This document shows positions 53,675 to 64,000 of a DNA stretch of 64,000 nt, piece after piece (positions within the stretch are counted from its first letter, which is position 1; each line of letters starts with the position of its first letter). The stretch is from Pseudomonas sp. KBW05. Its GTDB lineage: Bacteria; Pseudomonadota; Gammaproteobacteria; Pseudomonadales; Pseudomonadaceae. Position numbers and translations under genes: made by a program. The DNA is taken from NCBI RefSeq assembly GCF_003852405.1, contig NZ_QAJM01000009.1:186001-250000 (forward strand). The letters are read 5' to 3'. The notes beneath the pieces were generated by a model. The model was given only the letters and a program-made list of their open reading frames with translations. It was not told the DNA's origin and did not search any database.

Positions 53675-54810
53675 ACTGTTTCCTGTTTTTGCCCGATCAA
53701 GGCCAGCACGGCATCCGCCGCCTGATTCGACGCATCACGGCGCAAGACGCGATGAATGGCGTCAAAACCACGGGTCTGCTCTTCGCCGCCATCGATCAGG
53801 GGTAATACGGTTTGCGCCAGGGCTTCGGGCGTTGCGTCGTCCTGCAACAACTCCGGCACCAACAGGCGTTGGGCCAGCAGGTTGGGCAAGGAGATGTAGG
53901 GGCTTTTGACCATGCGCTTGAGAATCCAGAACGTCAGCGGCGCCAGGCGATAGGCCACGACCATCGGGCGCTTGTACAGCAGCGCTTCCAGGGTCGCGGT
54001 GCCCGAGGCAATCAACACGGCATCACAGGCCGCCAGGGCCAGGTGCGATTGGCCGTCGAGCAGGGTCAACGGCAAGTTGCGCCCTTCAAGCAAGGTTTCG
54101 ATTTGTGCTCGACGTTGCGGACTGGCACACGGCAGCACGAAACGCACGCCTGGCTTCAAGGTCATCAGCCGTTCGGCGGCATCGAAAAACAACGCGCCCA
54201 AACGGCCGACTTCGCCGCCCCGGCTACCCGGCATCAACGCCACCAGCGGGCCGTCAGGCAAACCCAGTTCCGCACGGGCCGCCGCGCGATCGGCTTGCAG
54301 CGGGATGGCATCGGCCAGGGTGTGGCCGACAAAACGCACCGGCACGCCCTTCTCTTCGTAGAACCTGGCCTCGAACGGCAGCAGGGTCAGCATCAGGTCG
54401 CAGCCTTCGCGGATCTTCAGCACGCGCTTCTGCCGCCACGCCCACACGGACGGGCTGACGTAATGCACGGTCTTGATCCCGGCCCGACGCAACTTGAGTT
54501 CGATATTGAGAGTGAAGTCCGGCGCGTCGATGCCGATGAAGACGTCGGGCTTTTCTTCGATAAGGGTCTGAATCAGCAGCTTGCGCCGAGCCAGCAGCTC
54601 GCGCAGACGGCCCAACACTTCCACCAACCCCATGACCGACAAGCGCTCCATGGGAAAGTAGGACGTGAGGCCTTCGGCCTGCATCAGGGGGCCACCCACG
54701 CCGATAAATTCAACCGCAGGATGCTGGGCCTTGAGGGCCCGCATCAGACCTGCGCCCAGAATGTCGCCGGAAGCTTCACCGGCCACCAGCGCAATACGCA
54801 GATTGGCCAT
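53671..54810 (-). CDS. lpxB: Lipid-A-disaccharide synthase
   Basis: A 379-residue GT19 glycosyltransferase that joins UDP-diacylglucosamine and lipid X. The N-terminal loop is [15 protein letters not shown], and [14 protein letters not shown] and [21 protein letters not shown] mark the nucleotide half. It starts 2 bases after lpxA and is coupled to rnhB. Confidence 0.97.
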   Translation of the reverse strand: MANLRIALVAGEASGDILGAGLMRALKAQHPAVEFIGVGGPLMQAEGLTSYFPMERLSVMGLVEVLGRLRELLARRKLLIQTLIEEKPDVFIGIDAPDFTLNIELKLRRAGIKTVHYVSPSVWAWRQKRVLKIREGCDLMLTLLPFEARFYEEKGVPVRFVGHTLADAIPLQADRAAARAELGLPDGPLVALMPGSRGGEVGRLGALFFDAAERLMTLKPGVRFVLPCASPQRRAQIETLLEGRNLPLTLLDGQSHLALAACDAVLIASGTATLEALLYKRPMVVAYRLAPLTFWILKRMVKSPYISLPNLLAQRLLVPELLQDDATPEALAQTVLPLIDGGEEQTRGFDAIHRVLRRDASNQAADAVLALIGQKQETV

Positions 54811-54812
54811 GA

Positions 54813-55589
54813 TCAGCGGGTGATGCCGCGAGTCGATGCCTGGATCGAGTCACGGAATATCGCGACTTCCGGGAACAACGCCGACGGCTCGGCCAGTTCG
54901 GTCAGGGCCTGGTCAACCGTCAAGCCCTGGCGGTAAACCACCTTGTAGGCACGGCGCAGGGCGTGAATGGCTTCTTCGCTGAAACCACGACGGCGCATGC
55001 CTTCGAAGTTCATGCTGCGGGCTTCGGCCGGGTTGCCGAACACGGTAACGAACGCTGGAACGTCCTTGCCGATGGCGGTGCCCATGCCGGAAAAGCTGTG
55101 GGCGCCGATATGGCAGTACTGATGCACTAGGGTGAAACCGGACAAAATCGCCCAGTCGTCAACATGTACATGGCCGGCCAACGCGGTGTTGTTGACCAGG
55201 ATGCAGTGGTTGCCGATCACGCTGTCGTGGCCGATGTGGGCATAGGCCATGACCAGGTTGTGGTCGCCCAGCGTGGTCTCGGCACGATCCTGCACGGTGC
55301 CACGGTGAATGGTCACGCCTTCTCGGATGATGTTGTGGTCACCGATTACCAGGCGTGTTTCTTCACCCTTGTACTTCATGTCCGGGGTGTCTTCGCCTAC
55401 CGAGGAAAACTGGTAGATGCGATTGTGTTTGCCAATACGGGTCGGACCTTTGAGGATCACATGTGGCCCGATGACAGTCCCCTCGCCGATTTCAACACCT
55501 GCGCCGATGATCGACCAAGGGCCGACCTCAACGTCGGCGGCCAGCACGGCCGACGGATCGATGATTGCGCGAGGGTCAATCAAACTCAT
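54813..55589 (-). CDS. lpxA: Acyl-ACP--UDP-N-acetylglucosamine O-acyltransferase
   Basis: A 258-residue left-handed beta-helix enzyme that starts lipid A synthesis. The ATG at 55589 overlaps the fabZ stop (ATGA) and begins [16 protein letters not shown]. Many hexapeptide repeats are visible, with catalytic His in [17 protein letters not shown]-terminal helices complete the trimer. Confidence 0.97.
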
Positions 55590-56026
55590 AGTTTGCGTTC
55601 CGCACAGATGATCTCGGCAGAGCACACCGGCTTGCCATCCACCGAGGCCTGGCACTCAAACTTCCAGATCTGGCGCTTGCAGCTGATGAACTTGGCTTCC
55701 AGGATCAACTGGTCACCCGGGGTGACCGGATTGCGGAAACGCAACTTGTCGGAACCCACGAAATAGTAAAGCGTGCCGTCGGCAGGCTTGAGGTCAAGCA
55801 TTTTGAAACCAAGGATACCGGCAGCCTGGGCCATCGCTTCAATGATCAACACGCCCGGCATGATTGGATGCGCGGGAAAGTGACCGTTGAAGAACGGTTC
55901 GTTGATGCTGACATTCTTGTAGGCACGAATGCGCTTTTCCTCGACATTGAGGTCCACTACACGGTCCACCAGCAGGAACGGGTAACGGTGAGGCAGGTAT
56001 TCGCGAATCTCGTTGATGTCCATCAT
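55586..56026 (-). CDS. fabZ: 3-hydroxyacyl-ACP dehydratase FabZ
   Basis: A 146-residue hot-dog-fold enzyme of fatty acid elongation. The catalytic His is in [12 protein letters not shown] and the catalytic Glu in [15 protein letters not shown], with [10 protein letters not shown] between. It competes with LpxA for hydroxyacyl-ACP, and the two are coupled by ATGA overlap. Confidence 0.97.
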
Positions 56027-56134
56027 TTCGGGGGGAAGCCTGTAATAAAGATTGGGGGCGGACTAAAAGCACGCCCCGCTAGCAAATCAAGGAGGCAAGT
56101 CTAGCGGCTGTGCACACTTGATATGGAAATGGTA

Positions 56135-57190
56135 TCAGCCTTCTGATGAAGCATTACCGCCAGGGGTCACGTCACCAACACGCTTTTCCAGCTGTTTGAG
56201 ACGTCGAGCCATGTCATCCAGATGCCTCAAGCGTGCTGCACTCTTGCGCCATTCAGCTGCGGGCTGCATGGCTGTACCGGAAGAATAGGCGCCTGGCTCG
56301 GTAATCGAGTGGGTCACCATGGTCATGCCGGTAATGAAGACGTTGTCGCAAATATCGATGTGGCCTACCAGCCCAACGCCACCGGCGAGCATGCAATGCT
56401 TGCCGATCTTGGTGCTGCCGGAAATACCCACACAGGCAGCCATGGCAGTGTGATCGCCAATCTGTACGTTGTGGGCGATCTGGATCTGGTTGTCGAGCTT
56501 CACGCCATTGCCGATCACGGTATCGGCCAAGGCCCCGCGATCGACAGCCGTGTTCACGCCAATCTCCACATCGTCGCCAATCAACACACCGCCGACCTGG
56601 GCGATCTTGTTCCAGATGCCTTTCGAGTTGGCAAAGCCAAAGCCTTCCCCACCGATCACGGCACCCGATTGAATCACCACACGCTCGCCAATACGCACAT
56701 CGTGGTACAGGGTCACGCGAGGAGCCAGCCAACCGCCGGCGCCGATTTCACAGCGTGCACCGATAAAGCAATGCGCACCGACCGTGACGCCGGCCGCAAT
56801 GCGTGCACCGCTCTCGATCACCGCAAAGGCACCAATGCTGGCCGCAGGATCAACCTGGGCATCATCGGCGATGACTGCAGACGGATGGATCCCGGCGACA
56901 GCCTTGGGTTTCGGGTCAAACAGGTGCGAAGCACGCGCGTAAGCCAGGTACGGGTCGGCCACCACCAGCGCATCCCCGGTAAACCCTTCGGCGTCAGCGG
57001 CTTTCAGCAACACGGCTGCGGCTTGGCTGTCGACGAGGTATTTACGGTACTGAGGATTTGCGAGGAAGCTCAACTGAGCTGGGCCAGCCTCCTGCAAGGT
57101 GGCTAGCCCAGTGATTTCTTTCTCCGGGGAGCCGCGCAAGTCGGCCCCCAGGAACTCGGCCAACTCGCCGAGTTTGATAGTCGCGGTCAT
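56135..57190 (-). CDS. lpxD: UDP-3-O-acylglucosamine N-acyltransferase
   Basis: A 351-residue beta-helix enzyme performing the third lipid A step. N-terminal uridine-binding domain (1-~100), hexapeptide helix with catalytic His in [15 protein letters not shown], and C-terminal helices ([13 protein letters not shown]). It starts 3 bases after ompH; 108 bases separate it from fabZ. Confidence 0.97.
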   Translation of the reverse strand: MTATIKLGELAEFLGADLRGSPEKEITGLATLQEAGPAQLSFLANPQYRKYLVDSQAAAVLLKAADAEGFTGDALVVADPYLAYARASHLFDPKPKAVAGIHPSAVIADDAQVDPAASIGAFAVIESGARIAAGVTVGAHCFIGARCEIGAGGWLAPRVTLYHDVRIGERVVIQSGAVIGGEGFGFANSKGIWNKIAQVGGVLIGDDVEIGVNTAVDRGALADTVIGNGVKLDNQIQIAHNVQIGDHTAMAACVGISGSTKIGKHCMLAGGVGLVGHIDICDNVFITGMTMVTHSITEPGAYSSGTAMQPAAEWRKSAARLRHLDDMARRLKQLEKRVGDVTPGGNASSEG

Positions 57191-57193
57191 GGC

Positions 57194-57697
57194 TTACTTC
57201 AGCTGGTTCATGCGCTCGATCACCTGACGGGTGATGTCGTATTGAGGCTTGACGTCGATCACGGCGCCGCGCTCGAACACCAGGTCAAAGGCACCTTTCT
57301 TGATGACTTCTTCCACGGCGCTGTCGAGTTTCGGCTTCAGTTGCTTGAGCATTTCACGGTCAGCAACAGCCTTGGCTTCGTTCAGCTCCTTGGACTGGAA
57401 CTGGTAATCACGGGCCTTTTGCTTGAATTCAAGCTCCAGACGCTCACGCTCGCCTTGCTGCATCTTGTCGCCACCGGCAACCAGACGATCCTGGATGCCC
57501 TTGGCGCTGCTTTCCAGGGTCTTGAGCTTGGTCAGTTGCGGACCGAATTTCTTCTCGGCATCCACGGCGTACTTCTTCGCCGCATCGGATTCCAGCAGAG
57601 CCATCTGATAGTTCAGGACGGCGATTTTCATCTCGGCGAAGGCCGGGGTGGTTACCAGCACGGTGGCCAGCAGAACCAATTGAGTCAACTTACGCAC
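57194..57697 (-). CDS. skp: Periplasmic chaperone Skp/OmpH
   Basis: A 167-residue chaperone with signal peptide MRKLTQLVLLATVLVTTPAFA. The mature protein begins EMKIAVLNYQMAL and has long charged helices (KFGPQLTKLKTLESSAKGI and onward) that form the jellyfish-like trimer guarding unfolded outer-membrane proteins. Placed between bamA and lpxD as usual. Confidence 0.94.
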   Translation of the reverse strand: MRKLTQLVLLATVLVTTPAFAEMKIAVLNYQMALLESDAAKKYAVDAEKKFGPQLTKLKTLESSAKGIQDRLVAGGDKMQQGERERLELEFKQKARDYQFQSKELNEAKAVADREMLKQLKPKLDSAVEEVIKKGAFDLVFERGAVIDVKPQYDITRQVIERMNQLK

Positions 57698-57742
57698 GAT
57701 GTACTCCTACAGAATCCGTTGTCGTTATCTTGGGTCAGACGC

Positions 57743-60130
57743 TTAGAACGTCTGGCCGAGGGAGAATTGGAAAATCTGGGTTTCAGCGTTATCCGGTTTC
57801 TTGATCGGCATGGCCAGAGCAAAGCTCAACGGGCCAAGCGCGGTCACCCAGGTCACACCTACACCGACGGAGCTGGCCAGGTTGCTGAGGCTCACGTCGT
57901 TGCACTGAGTGTTGGACTTCACGCCGCTAGGGTTACGGATCTGCTCGCACTTGGAGTCAAACACGTTACCCACGTCCCAGAATACCGAAGTACGCAGGGA
58001 GCGCTGATCCTTGACGAATGGCAGCGGGAACAAGATCTCGGCACCACCCTGGATCAACACGTTACCACCGAATGGCAGCGGGTCGTTGTCGGAGTCAGCT
58101 ACGGTGCCCTGGTTACCGGTTATACCAACGCCACGGCTCGGAGTACCGCGTGGCCCCAAAGTGCTGTCCTTGAAGCCACGTACGGAGTTGAAGCCACCCG
58201 CGTAGTAGTTCTCGTAGAACGGCAGACCATTGGTCGAACCATAACCGTCGCCATACCCCAGCTCAGTGTGCAGGCGCATGGTGTAGTTGTCGCTCAACGG
58301 CTGGAACAACTGGCCGCGGTAGTCGAGCTTGAAGAACGACAGGTCGCTGCCCGGCGTGGTGGCTTCCAGGGTCAGGCTCTGGGAGTGGCCACGGGTTGCC
58401 AGTACGCCTTTGTTCAAGGTGGACTCGGACCAGCCGGCCGACGCCTTGAAGTTCAGGAACTTGTCGCCTTCGGTACGTACGAAGTTGAAGATTTCGTCCA
58501 CGGTGTAAACACCGGTCTTGATTTCATCCTGTTGCGCGGTCAGGCCGAAGGTCAGACGCGAGGTCTCACTGATCGGGTAACCAATGTTCACGCCAGCACC
58601 CAGGCTGTCGATCGCATAGCTTGCAACGTCAACGTCGAGATCTTTGTAGTCGGTGGTGCGATAGAAGGCGTTGTAGCCCAGGCTCACGCCATCAGCAGTC
58701 CAGTAGGGGTCGACATAACCGAAGTTATAGCGGCTCTGGTATTCGCTGCGGGTCAGGCCAATGGAAACCTTGTTACCGGTACCGAGGAAGTTGTTCTGGG
58801 TAATCGAGCCACCGAGGATCAGGCCGGCACTTTGTGCGAAGCCGACGCTGGCGGTGATCGAACCCGACGCTTGTTCTTCTACGGCGTAGTTCACGTCAAC
58901 CTGGTCATCCACACCCGGTACCGCTGGGGTTTCGACGTTCACTTCCTTAAAGAAGCCCAGGCGCTCAAGACGGGTCTTGGACTGGTCGATCAGGTAGGTC
59001 GAAGCCCAGCCACCTTCCATCTGGCGCATTTCACGACGCAGCACTTCGTCCGCAGACTTGGTGTTGCCACGGAAGTTGATGCGATTCACATAGGCACGCT
59101 TGCCTGGATCGACGACAAAGGTGATGTCCACGGTGTGGTCATCATCGTGTGGAGTCGGCACGCCGTTGACGTTGGCGAAGGTATAACCCTCGTTACCCAG
59201 GCGACGGGTGATCAGCTCGGAAGTGGTGGTCATCAGCTTGCGCGAGAACACTTGGTCCTTCTGCACCAGCAGCAGGGCCTTGACCTGGTCTTCAGGTACT
59301 TTCAGGTCGCCGCTCAGCTTAACGTCACGAACCTTGTACTTCTCGCCTTCGTTGACGTTGACGGTGATGTAGACGTGTTTCTTGTCCGGGGTGATGGACA
59401 CCTGGGTGGAGGCGATATCCATGTTGATATAGCCACGGTCCAGGTAGTAGGAACGCAGGCGCTCCAGGTCACCGGAGAGTTTTTCACGGGCGTACTTGTC
59501 GTCGTTCTTGAAGAACGACAACCAGTTGGTGGTCTTCAGCTCGAACAGATCGATCAGGTCGTCATCAGCGAACTTGGTGTTGCCCACCACGTTGATGTGC
59601 TGAATGGCCGCCACGGTGCCTTCGTTGATGTTGACCTTGAGGCCGACACGGTTACGAGGCTGTGGGATCACTTCGGTTTCCACGGACGCCGAGTAGCGGC
59701 CCTGGGCAACGTACTGGCGCTGCAGTTCGTTACGCACACCTTCGAGGGTGGCGCGCTGGAAGATCTCGCCCTCGGCCAGGCCGGATTGCTTGAGACCCTT
59801 CATCAGGTCTTCAGTAGAGATCGCCTTGTTGCCTTCGATCTCGATACTGGCGACGGAAGGTCGCTCAACCACGGTGATGACCAGGACGTTGCCTTCGCGA
59901 CCCAGTTGGATATCTTGAAAGAAACCGGTTTTGAACAGCGCACGAGTGGATTCCACCAGGCGACGATCATCAGCCTGTTCCCCGACGTTCAACGGCAGCG
60001 CACCAAAGACGCTACCCGCGGAAACCCGCTGGAGGCCGTTGACGCGAATATCGGAGATGGTGAAGGACTCGGCGTGAACTTCGGCGATCATCAATACGGT
60101 GAGAACCGCAGTTAGCAGCAGACGTTTCAT
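57743..60130 (-). CDS. bamA: Outer-membrane protein assembly factor BamA
   Basis: A 795-residue Omp85 protein, the core of the BAM complex. The ATG at 60130 opens the signal MKRLLLTAVLTVLMIAEVHA. Five POTRA domains cover ~21-420 (first: FTISDIRVNGLQRVSAGSVF). The 16-strand barrel contains the conserved VRGF motif in GGFNSVRGFKDSTLGPRG and ends in Phe (FSLGQTF). It lies 74 bases downstream of rseP. Confidence 0.97.
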   Translation of the reverse strand: MKRLLLTAVLTVLMIAEVHAESFTISDIRVNGLQRVSAGSVFGALPLNVGEQADDRRLVESTRALFKTGFFQDIQLGREGNVLVITVVERPSVASIEIEGNKAISTEDLMKGLKQSGLAEGEIFQRATLEGVRNELQRQYVAQGRYSASVETEVIPQPRNRVGLKVNINEGTVAAIQHINVVGNTKFADDDLIDLFELKTTNWLSFFKNDDKYAREKLSGDLERLRSYYLDRGYINMDIASTQVSITPDKKHVYITVNVNEGEKYKVRDVKLSGDLKVPEDQVKALLLVQKDQVFSRKLMTTTSELITRRLGNEGYTFANVNGVPTPHDDDHTVDITFVVDPGKRAYVNRINFRGNTKSADEVLRREMRQMEGGWASTYLIDQSKTRLERLGFFKEVNVETPAVPGVDDQVDVNYAVEEQASGSITASVGFAQSAGLILGGSITQNNFLGTGNKVSIGLTRSEYQSRYNFGYVDPYWTADGVSLGYNAFYRTTDYKDLDVDVASYAIDSLGAGVNIGYPISETSRLTFGLTAQQDEIKTGVYTVDEIFNFVRTEGDKFLNFKASAGWSESTLNKGVLATRGHSQSLTLEATTPGSDLSFFKLDYRGQLFQPLSDNYTMRLHTELGYGDGYGSTNGLPFYENYYAGGFNSVRGFKDSTLGPRGTPSRGVGITGNQGTVADSDNDPLPFGGNVLIQGGAEILFPLPFVKDQRSLRTSVFWDVGNVFDSKCEQIRNPSGVKSNTQCNDVSLSNLASSVGVGVTWVTALGPLSFALAMPIKKPDNAETQIFQFSLGQTF

Positions 60131-60204
60131 GAAGTCCTTTCTTATTCCAACTGGCAATAAACAAACTGCCGCAAAATGCGGCAGATTCGCAATTCAGCGA
60201 AGCG

Positions 60205-61557
60205 TTACAGACGTCCCAGATCGTTGACCAGAGCTAACAACATCACCCCGACCACCAAACTGATACCGATCTGTATCCCCCAACCCTGCACCCGATCCGA
60301 CAAGGGGCGACCACGCACCCACTCGACCAGATAAAACAACAGATGCCCCCCATCCAATACTGGAATGGGCAGCAAATTCAGAACACCCAGGCTAATACTC
60401 AGATAAGCCAGGAAATTCAGGAAATCTGCGACACCCGACTGGGCAGAAGCGCCCGCCACTTTAGCAATGGTTATCGGTCCACTCAAGTTTTTTACCGAGA
60501 GCTCGCCGAACAACATTTTCTTCAGGGATTCGAGGGTCAGCACACTCATGGTCCAGGTACGTTTCGCACCCTCGCCAATCGCCTCCAAAGGCCCGAAGCT
60601 GACCTCGCGCAGCATGGAAGGCGGCCACTCCGGACTCTTCACCCCGGCACCGAGGTAACCCCCGGCCGCCTTGGCCTCCCCACGCAACGACAGGGTTACG
60701 GGGACGTCGATTTGAGCACCTTCACGTTCAACTTTCAGCACAATTTTGGTATCAGGGCGTACACGCACCAGGTCGACCACTTGCTGCCAGTCGCCCAGCG
60801 CCTGACCATCCAGGGCCAACAGGCGGTCGCCGGTCTTCAGGCCGGCAGCCTGGGCCGGACCTTTCGGATCCAGCTCGGCGAGCACTGGCGGCAAGCTTGG
60901 ACGCCAGATACGAATGCCCAGTGACTTGATCGGATCAGGCTCATCAGCGCCCTGCAACCAGCGATCGAGCACCAATTCACGCGGGGTCTCGGCAGTCGAG
61001 TCCTGCTCACGGACCACTACCTTGACGGTACCGCTCTCGCCAAGGCGTCGCACCAACTGCAGGTTGACCGCCCCCCAACCGGTGGTCAGCTCGCCATCAA
61101 TTGCAACAATTTCCTGGCCTGCGGCCAACCCAGCCTTGGCGGCAATGCTATCGGCTTCGACCGCGCCGATGACCGGGCGCACCTGCTCGCTGCCCAACAT
61201 GGCCAAGACCCAGAAAAAAAACATCGCCAACAGGAAGTTGGCGATCGGCCCGGCAGCAACGATGGCAATTCGCTGACGAACGGTCTTGCGATTGAAGGAT
61301 TGGTCCAACTGATCGGCCGGCACTTCGCCTTCGCGCTCATCGAGCATCTTGACGTAGCCACCCAACGGGATCGCCGCGATCACGAATTCGGTGCCCTGGC
61401 GGTCGTGCCAGCGCAACAACGGCATGCCGAAACCAACGGAAAAGCGCAGTACCTTGACGCCGCAACGACGCGCGACCCAGAAATGGCCGAATTCGTGGAA
61501 GGTAACCAACACACCCAGAGCAACCAGGGTGCCGACAATCATGTAGAGCGCACTCAT
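60205..61557 (-). CDS. rseP: Site-2 intramembrane metalloprotease RseP
   Basis: A 450-residue protease (MucP in P. aeruginosa) that cleaves anti-sigma factors such as MucA to release the envelope stress sigma factor. Zinc motif HEFGH in VTFHEFGHFWVARRCGV near residue 22, two PDZ domains (~125-300), and the second active site NLLPIPVLDGGHLL. About four membrane helices. Confidence 0.97.
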   Translation of the reverse strand: MSALYMIVGTLVALGVLVTFHEFGHFWVARRCGVKVLRFSVGFGMPLLRWHDRQGTEFVIAAIPLGGYVKMLDEREGEVPADQLDQSFNRKTVRQRIAIVAAGPIANFLLAMFFFWVLAMLGSEQVRPVIGAVEADSIAAKAGLAAGQEIVAIDGELTTGWGAVNLQLVRRLGESGTVKVVVREQDSTAETPRELVLDRWLQGADEPDPIKSLGIRIWRPSLPPVLAELDPKGPAQAAGLKTGDRLLALDGQALGDWQQVVDLVRVRPDTKIVLKVEREGAQIDVPVTLSLRGEAKAAGGYLGAGVKSPEWPPSMLREVSFGPLEAIGEGAKRTWTMSVLTLESLKKMLFGELSVKNLSGPITIAKVAGASAQSGVADFLNFLAYLSISLGVLNLLPIPVLDGGHLLFYLVEWVRGRPLSDRVQGWGIQIGISLVVGVMLLALVNDLGRL

Positions 61558-61610
61558 CTAATTTCTCCGCATTCCAATCCAGTGCCTGAAGGCTCAAACC
61601 CACCCAAAGG

Positions 61611-62801
61611 CTAACGCGCGTTGCGGTTCAACCATTGCTCGGCCAGGGCCCGGGCCTTTGCATCTGCCTCGAACACTGCCGCCAAATCATTTACCGCAAC
61701 CACAGGCTCAAGGCCCAGGACGTCCTCGATGATACTCGCGATCTGCGGAAAGCGGATGCGCCCTTCGAGAAACGCTGCCACTGCCACTTCATTCGCCGCA
61801 TTGAGCATCGCCGGCGCACTGTTGCCCGCCTCTGCCGCTTGCCGCGCGAGGCGCAGGCAAGGAAACCGCTGCTCGTCCGGCGCTTCGAAGTCCAGGCGGG
61901 CCACCGCAAACAGGTCCAACGGCGCCACGCCAGAATCAATCCGCTCAGGCCAGGCCAGGGCGTTGGCGATCGGCGTGCGCATATCGGGGTTGCCCAATTG
62001 CGCCAAAACCGAACCATCCACGTAGTCGACGAGGGAATGAATCACACTTTGGGGGTGAATCACCACCTCGACCTGATCAGGCCGTGCATCAAACAGCCAG
62101 CACGCCTCGATCAGCTCCAAGCCTTTATTCATCATGCTCGCCGAATCCACAGAGATCTTGCGCCCCATGGACCAGTTTGGATGGGCACACGCCTGGTCAG
62201 GCGATACATGCTCCAACTCGGCCAATGGAGTCTGCCGAAACGGACCACCGGACGCCGTCAGAAGAATCCGGCGCACGCCCACCTGGCTCAAGCCTCGGGC
62301 GAAATCACCCGGCATGCACTGGAAGATCGCATTGTGCTCGCTGTCGAGCGGCAGCAACACGGCGCCGCTCTTGCGCACCGCCTGCATAAAGAGGGTGCCG
62401 GACATCACCAGCGCCTCTTTATTGGCCAACAAAATCTTCTTGCCAGCATCGACAGCCGCCAGGGTCGGGCGCAGGCCCGCAGCACCGACAATGGCCGCCA
62501 CGACGGTGTCCACTTCGGCATCCGCCGAGACCTGGCACAACCCCTCCTCCCCCACCAGCACCTGGGTCGCCAGGCCTGCGGCCCGCAGATCATTCTGCAA
62601 GCCTCGCGCAGCGGCTGCCTCAGGCACCACGGCAAAGCGCGGCGCATGGCGCACACACAGGGCCAGCAACTCGCTCAGGCGCGAGTAGCCGGTCAGGGCA
62701 AACACTTGATAGCGTTCAGGATGGCGGGCGATCACATCCAGGGTGCTCAGGCCGACCGAGCCGGTAGCGCCCAGCACGGTCACTTGTTGCAAGCGGCTCA
62801 C
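61611..62801 (-). CDS. dxr: 1-deoxy-D-xylulose 5-phosphate reductoisomerase
   Basis: A 396-residue enzyme (IspC), the committed step of the MEP pathway. I chose GTG at 62801: it overlaps the cdsA stop as GTGA and gives the family N-terminus [16 protein letters not shown]. Another GTG at 62816 is in frame. NADPH loop [11 protein letters not shown], metal/substrate residues in [12 protein letters not shown] and ASGGPFR, and [20 protein letters not shown] are intact. Confidence 0.97.
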   Translation of the reverse strand: MSRLQQVTVLGATGSVGLSTLDVIARHPERYQVFALTGYSRLSELLALCVRHAPRFAVVPEAAAARGLQNDLRAAGLATQVLVGEEGLCQVSADAEVDTVVAAIVGAAGLRPTLAAVDAGKKILLANKEALVMSGTLFMQAVRKSGAVLLPLDSEHNAIFQCMPGDFARGLSQVGVRRILLTASGGPFRQTPLAELEHVSPDQACAHPNWSMGRKISVDSASMMNKGLELIEACWLFDARPDQVEVVIHPQSVIHSLVDYVDGSVLAQLGNPDMRTPIANALAWPERIDSGVAPLDLFAVARLDFEAPDEQRFPCLRLARQAAEAGNSAPAMLNAANEVAVAAFLEGRIRFPQIASIIEDVLGLEPVVAVNDLAAVFEADAKARALAEQWLNRNAR

Positions 62802-63604
62802 GAGGCGATCATCCACAGCAGCACGGCAAAGATCGGAATCGCGGCCGTCAGGCTGTCGATGCGGTCCAGCACACCACCGTGACCCGGCAGCAGGTTGCTG
62901 CTGTCCTTGATCCCGGCCTGGCGCTTGAACATGCTTTCGGTGAGGTCACCCACCACCGAGATAAATACGACAATGGCCGTGCCCAGCAAGCCGAGGAAAA
63001 TCTCCTTCACCGACCAGTCGCGCACAAGCCCGACAACCAACGTGATCACCAAGGTCAACGCCAAGCCGCCATACACACCTTCCCAGCTCTTGCCCGGGCT
63101 GACAGCCGGCGCCAGCTTGCGCTTGCCGAACGCCCGACCGGAGAAGTAGGCGCCGATGTCAGCCCCCCACACCAGCACCATCACGGCCAGGATCAACTCG
63201 TTACCGATAGGGTAGCGCTTGATCTCCACCAGCCCTTGCCAAGCCGGCAGCAGGATCAACAAGCCAATTACCAGCTTGCAGGCAACGCTGGACCACTGGC
63301 TGCTGGTACGCGGAAAAGTCAGCACCAGGAAGGTTGCCAACGCCCACCACAATACTGCCGCCCCCAGCACCCAGGGCGCGATGTCCGGCAGGATGTACAT
63401 CAGGAACAACAACAGCGCCACGACAGCGGCGTACGTCACGCGCGGCAACTGGCTGGTGAACCCCGCCAGGCGCGCCCACTCCCAGGCCCCAAGGGTCACG
63501 ACCAAGCCGATAAACAGCGCAAAACTGGAACCGTCGAGCAGGAAAAACCCGCACAGGGCAATCGGCAGCAGGATCAGTGCTGTGATGATTCGTTGTTTAA
63601 GCAT
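62798..63604 (-). CDS. cdsA: Phosphatidate cytidylyltransferase
   Basis: A 268-residue membrane enzyme making CDP-diacylglycerol. About seven hydrophobic segments. The family signature is seen in [18 protein letters not shown] followed by [11 protein letters not shown] near the C-terminus. The ATG follows the uppS stop with no gap and the stop overlaps dxr. Confidence 0.97.
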   Translation of the reverse strand: MLKQRIITALILLPIALCGFFLLDGSSFALFIGLVVTLGAWEWARLAGFTSQLPRVTYAAVVALLLFLMYILPDIAPWVLGAAVLWWALATFLVLTFPRTSSQWSSVACKLVIGLLILLPAWQGLVEIKRYPIGNELILAVMVLVWGADIGAYFSGRAFGKRKLAPAVSPGKSWEGVYGGLALTLVITLVVGLVRDWSVKEIFLGLLGTAIVVFISVVGDLTESMFKRQAGIKDSSNLLPGHGGVLDRIDSLTAAIPIFAVLLWMIAS

Positions 63605-64000
63605 TTAAACCCGGGCTCCAGCTTCGATCTGCTCACTTGTTTTACCAAAGCGACGCTGACGGGAAGCGAAATCGGCCAGCGCATTGCGCATGGCATCGTG
63701 TTTGAAGTCCGGCCAGAACAGGTCGGAGAAGTACAGCTCGGTATAGGCCAACTGCCACAACAGGAAGTTGCTGATGCGGTGCTCGCCCCCGGTGCGGATG
63801 CACAAGTCCGGCAACGGCAGATCACCGGTCACCAGGCAGGTTTGCAACAATTCGGGCGTGATGTCGTCCGGGCGCAGATGACCGGCCTGCACTTCGCGGG
63901 CGAGCCGCTGTGCCGCCTGGGCGATGTCCCACTGGCCGCCGTAGTTGGCTGCAATCTGCAACACAAAACGGTTGGCACCTGCGGTAATGGCCTCAGCCTC
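63605..64000 (-). CDS. uppS: Undecaprenyl diphosphate synthase, C-terminal part (runs off window)
   Basis: The last 131 residues of the cis-prenyltransferase making the C55 lipid carrier for peptidoglycan and O-antigen. The frame stays open to the window edge, so the start lies beyond 64000. Seen are NYGGQWDIAQAAQRLA, the conserved PDLCIRTGGEHRISNFLLWQ (substrate-binding Arg and Gly-rich loop) and YTELYFSDLFWPDF. The TAA is immediately followed by the cdsA ATG. Confidence 0.96.
   Translation of the reverse strand, partial: EAEAITAGANRFVLQIAANYGGQWDIAQAAQRLAREVQAGHLRPDDITPELLQTCLVTGDLPLPDLCIRTGGEHRISNFLLWQLAYTELYFSDLFWPDFKHDAMRNALADFASRQRRFGKTSEQIEAGARV

Noticed and set aside
57242-60115. 957-codon open frame on the plus strand opposite bamA and ompH
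   Set aside because: It is fully antisense to bamA and skp, which are certain genes. The translation has no domain-like pattern and reflects high-GC codon bias in the opposite frame.

Overview
This window is a piece of a Pseudomonas chromosome, most likely from the P. fluorescens group. The evidence is GC-rich coding DNA, recognisable Pseudomonas gene order (pdxH to quiP; rpoS-nlpD-pcm-surE-truD-ispF-fghA-adhC; ispD-ftsB-eno-kdsA-pyrG-tilS-accA-dnaE up to uppS), and eight intergenic REP/REPIN palindromes built on the GTGGGAGCGGGCTTGC and GTGGGAGCTGGCTTGC cores typical of that group. I found no rRNA, tRNA, CRISPR array, prophage, transposase or plasmid functions. Almost all open reading frames antisense to the genes listed are shadows.

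Layout, left half. 114-11888 is a loose neighbourhood of maintenance and envelope genes: pdxH, an OmpA-like lipoprotein with an Ala/Lys/Pro tail, a serine beta-lactamase-fold hydrolase, a secreted GH50-like glycoside hydrolase, a DinG/XPD-type helicase, a CopD-like membrane protein, a collagen-like secreted protein, a second OmpA lipoprotein, a DUF6231-type protein, YchJ, a LEA2-type lipoprotein and a His-rich SEC-C miniprotein. 12030-19825 is an iron/siderophore-type uptake block: a two-component system divergent from a TonB-dependent receptor, followed by a binding protein, permease and ATPase. 19822-23804 holds a cysteine-hydrolase-fold protein that lacks the usual cysteine, a nu-class-like GST and the AHL acylase QuiP. 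24192-28371 is an aotJQMOP-type basic amino acid ABC transporter operon without a following argR. 28429-31559 encodes the ligase-associated helicase and PdeM phosphoesterase pair. A small protein, dcd and a cold shock gene follow.

Layout, right half (33272-64000). This is a conserved core region transcribed almost entirely leftward. rpoS, nlpD, pcm, surE, truD and ispF form the stress and survival block. A formaldehyde detoxification module (fghA, adhC and a divergent GfnR-like LysR regulator) sits between ispF and ispD. Then come ftsB-ispD, eno, kdsA, pyrG, tilS and accA, and the long envelope operon uppS-cdsA-dxr-rseP-bamA-ompH-lpxD-fabZ-lpxA-lpxB-rnhB-dnaE. This operon joins isoprenoid carrier lipid, phospholipid, outer membrane protein assembly and lipid A synthesis with replication. 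Many genes overlap by ATGA or GTGA, which implies translational coupling.

I did not find a convincing wholly new system. The points most worth a second look are: a terminator whose U-tract runs straight into the ispF start codon; nested REPINs with compensatory changes in both arms; an OmpA protein with a histone-like cationic tail; the metal-binding-looking SEC-C cluster; a two-component system paired with a TonB uptake locus; the GH50-like enzyme; and the novel junction downstream of rpoS.
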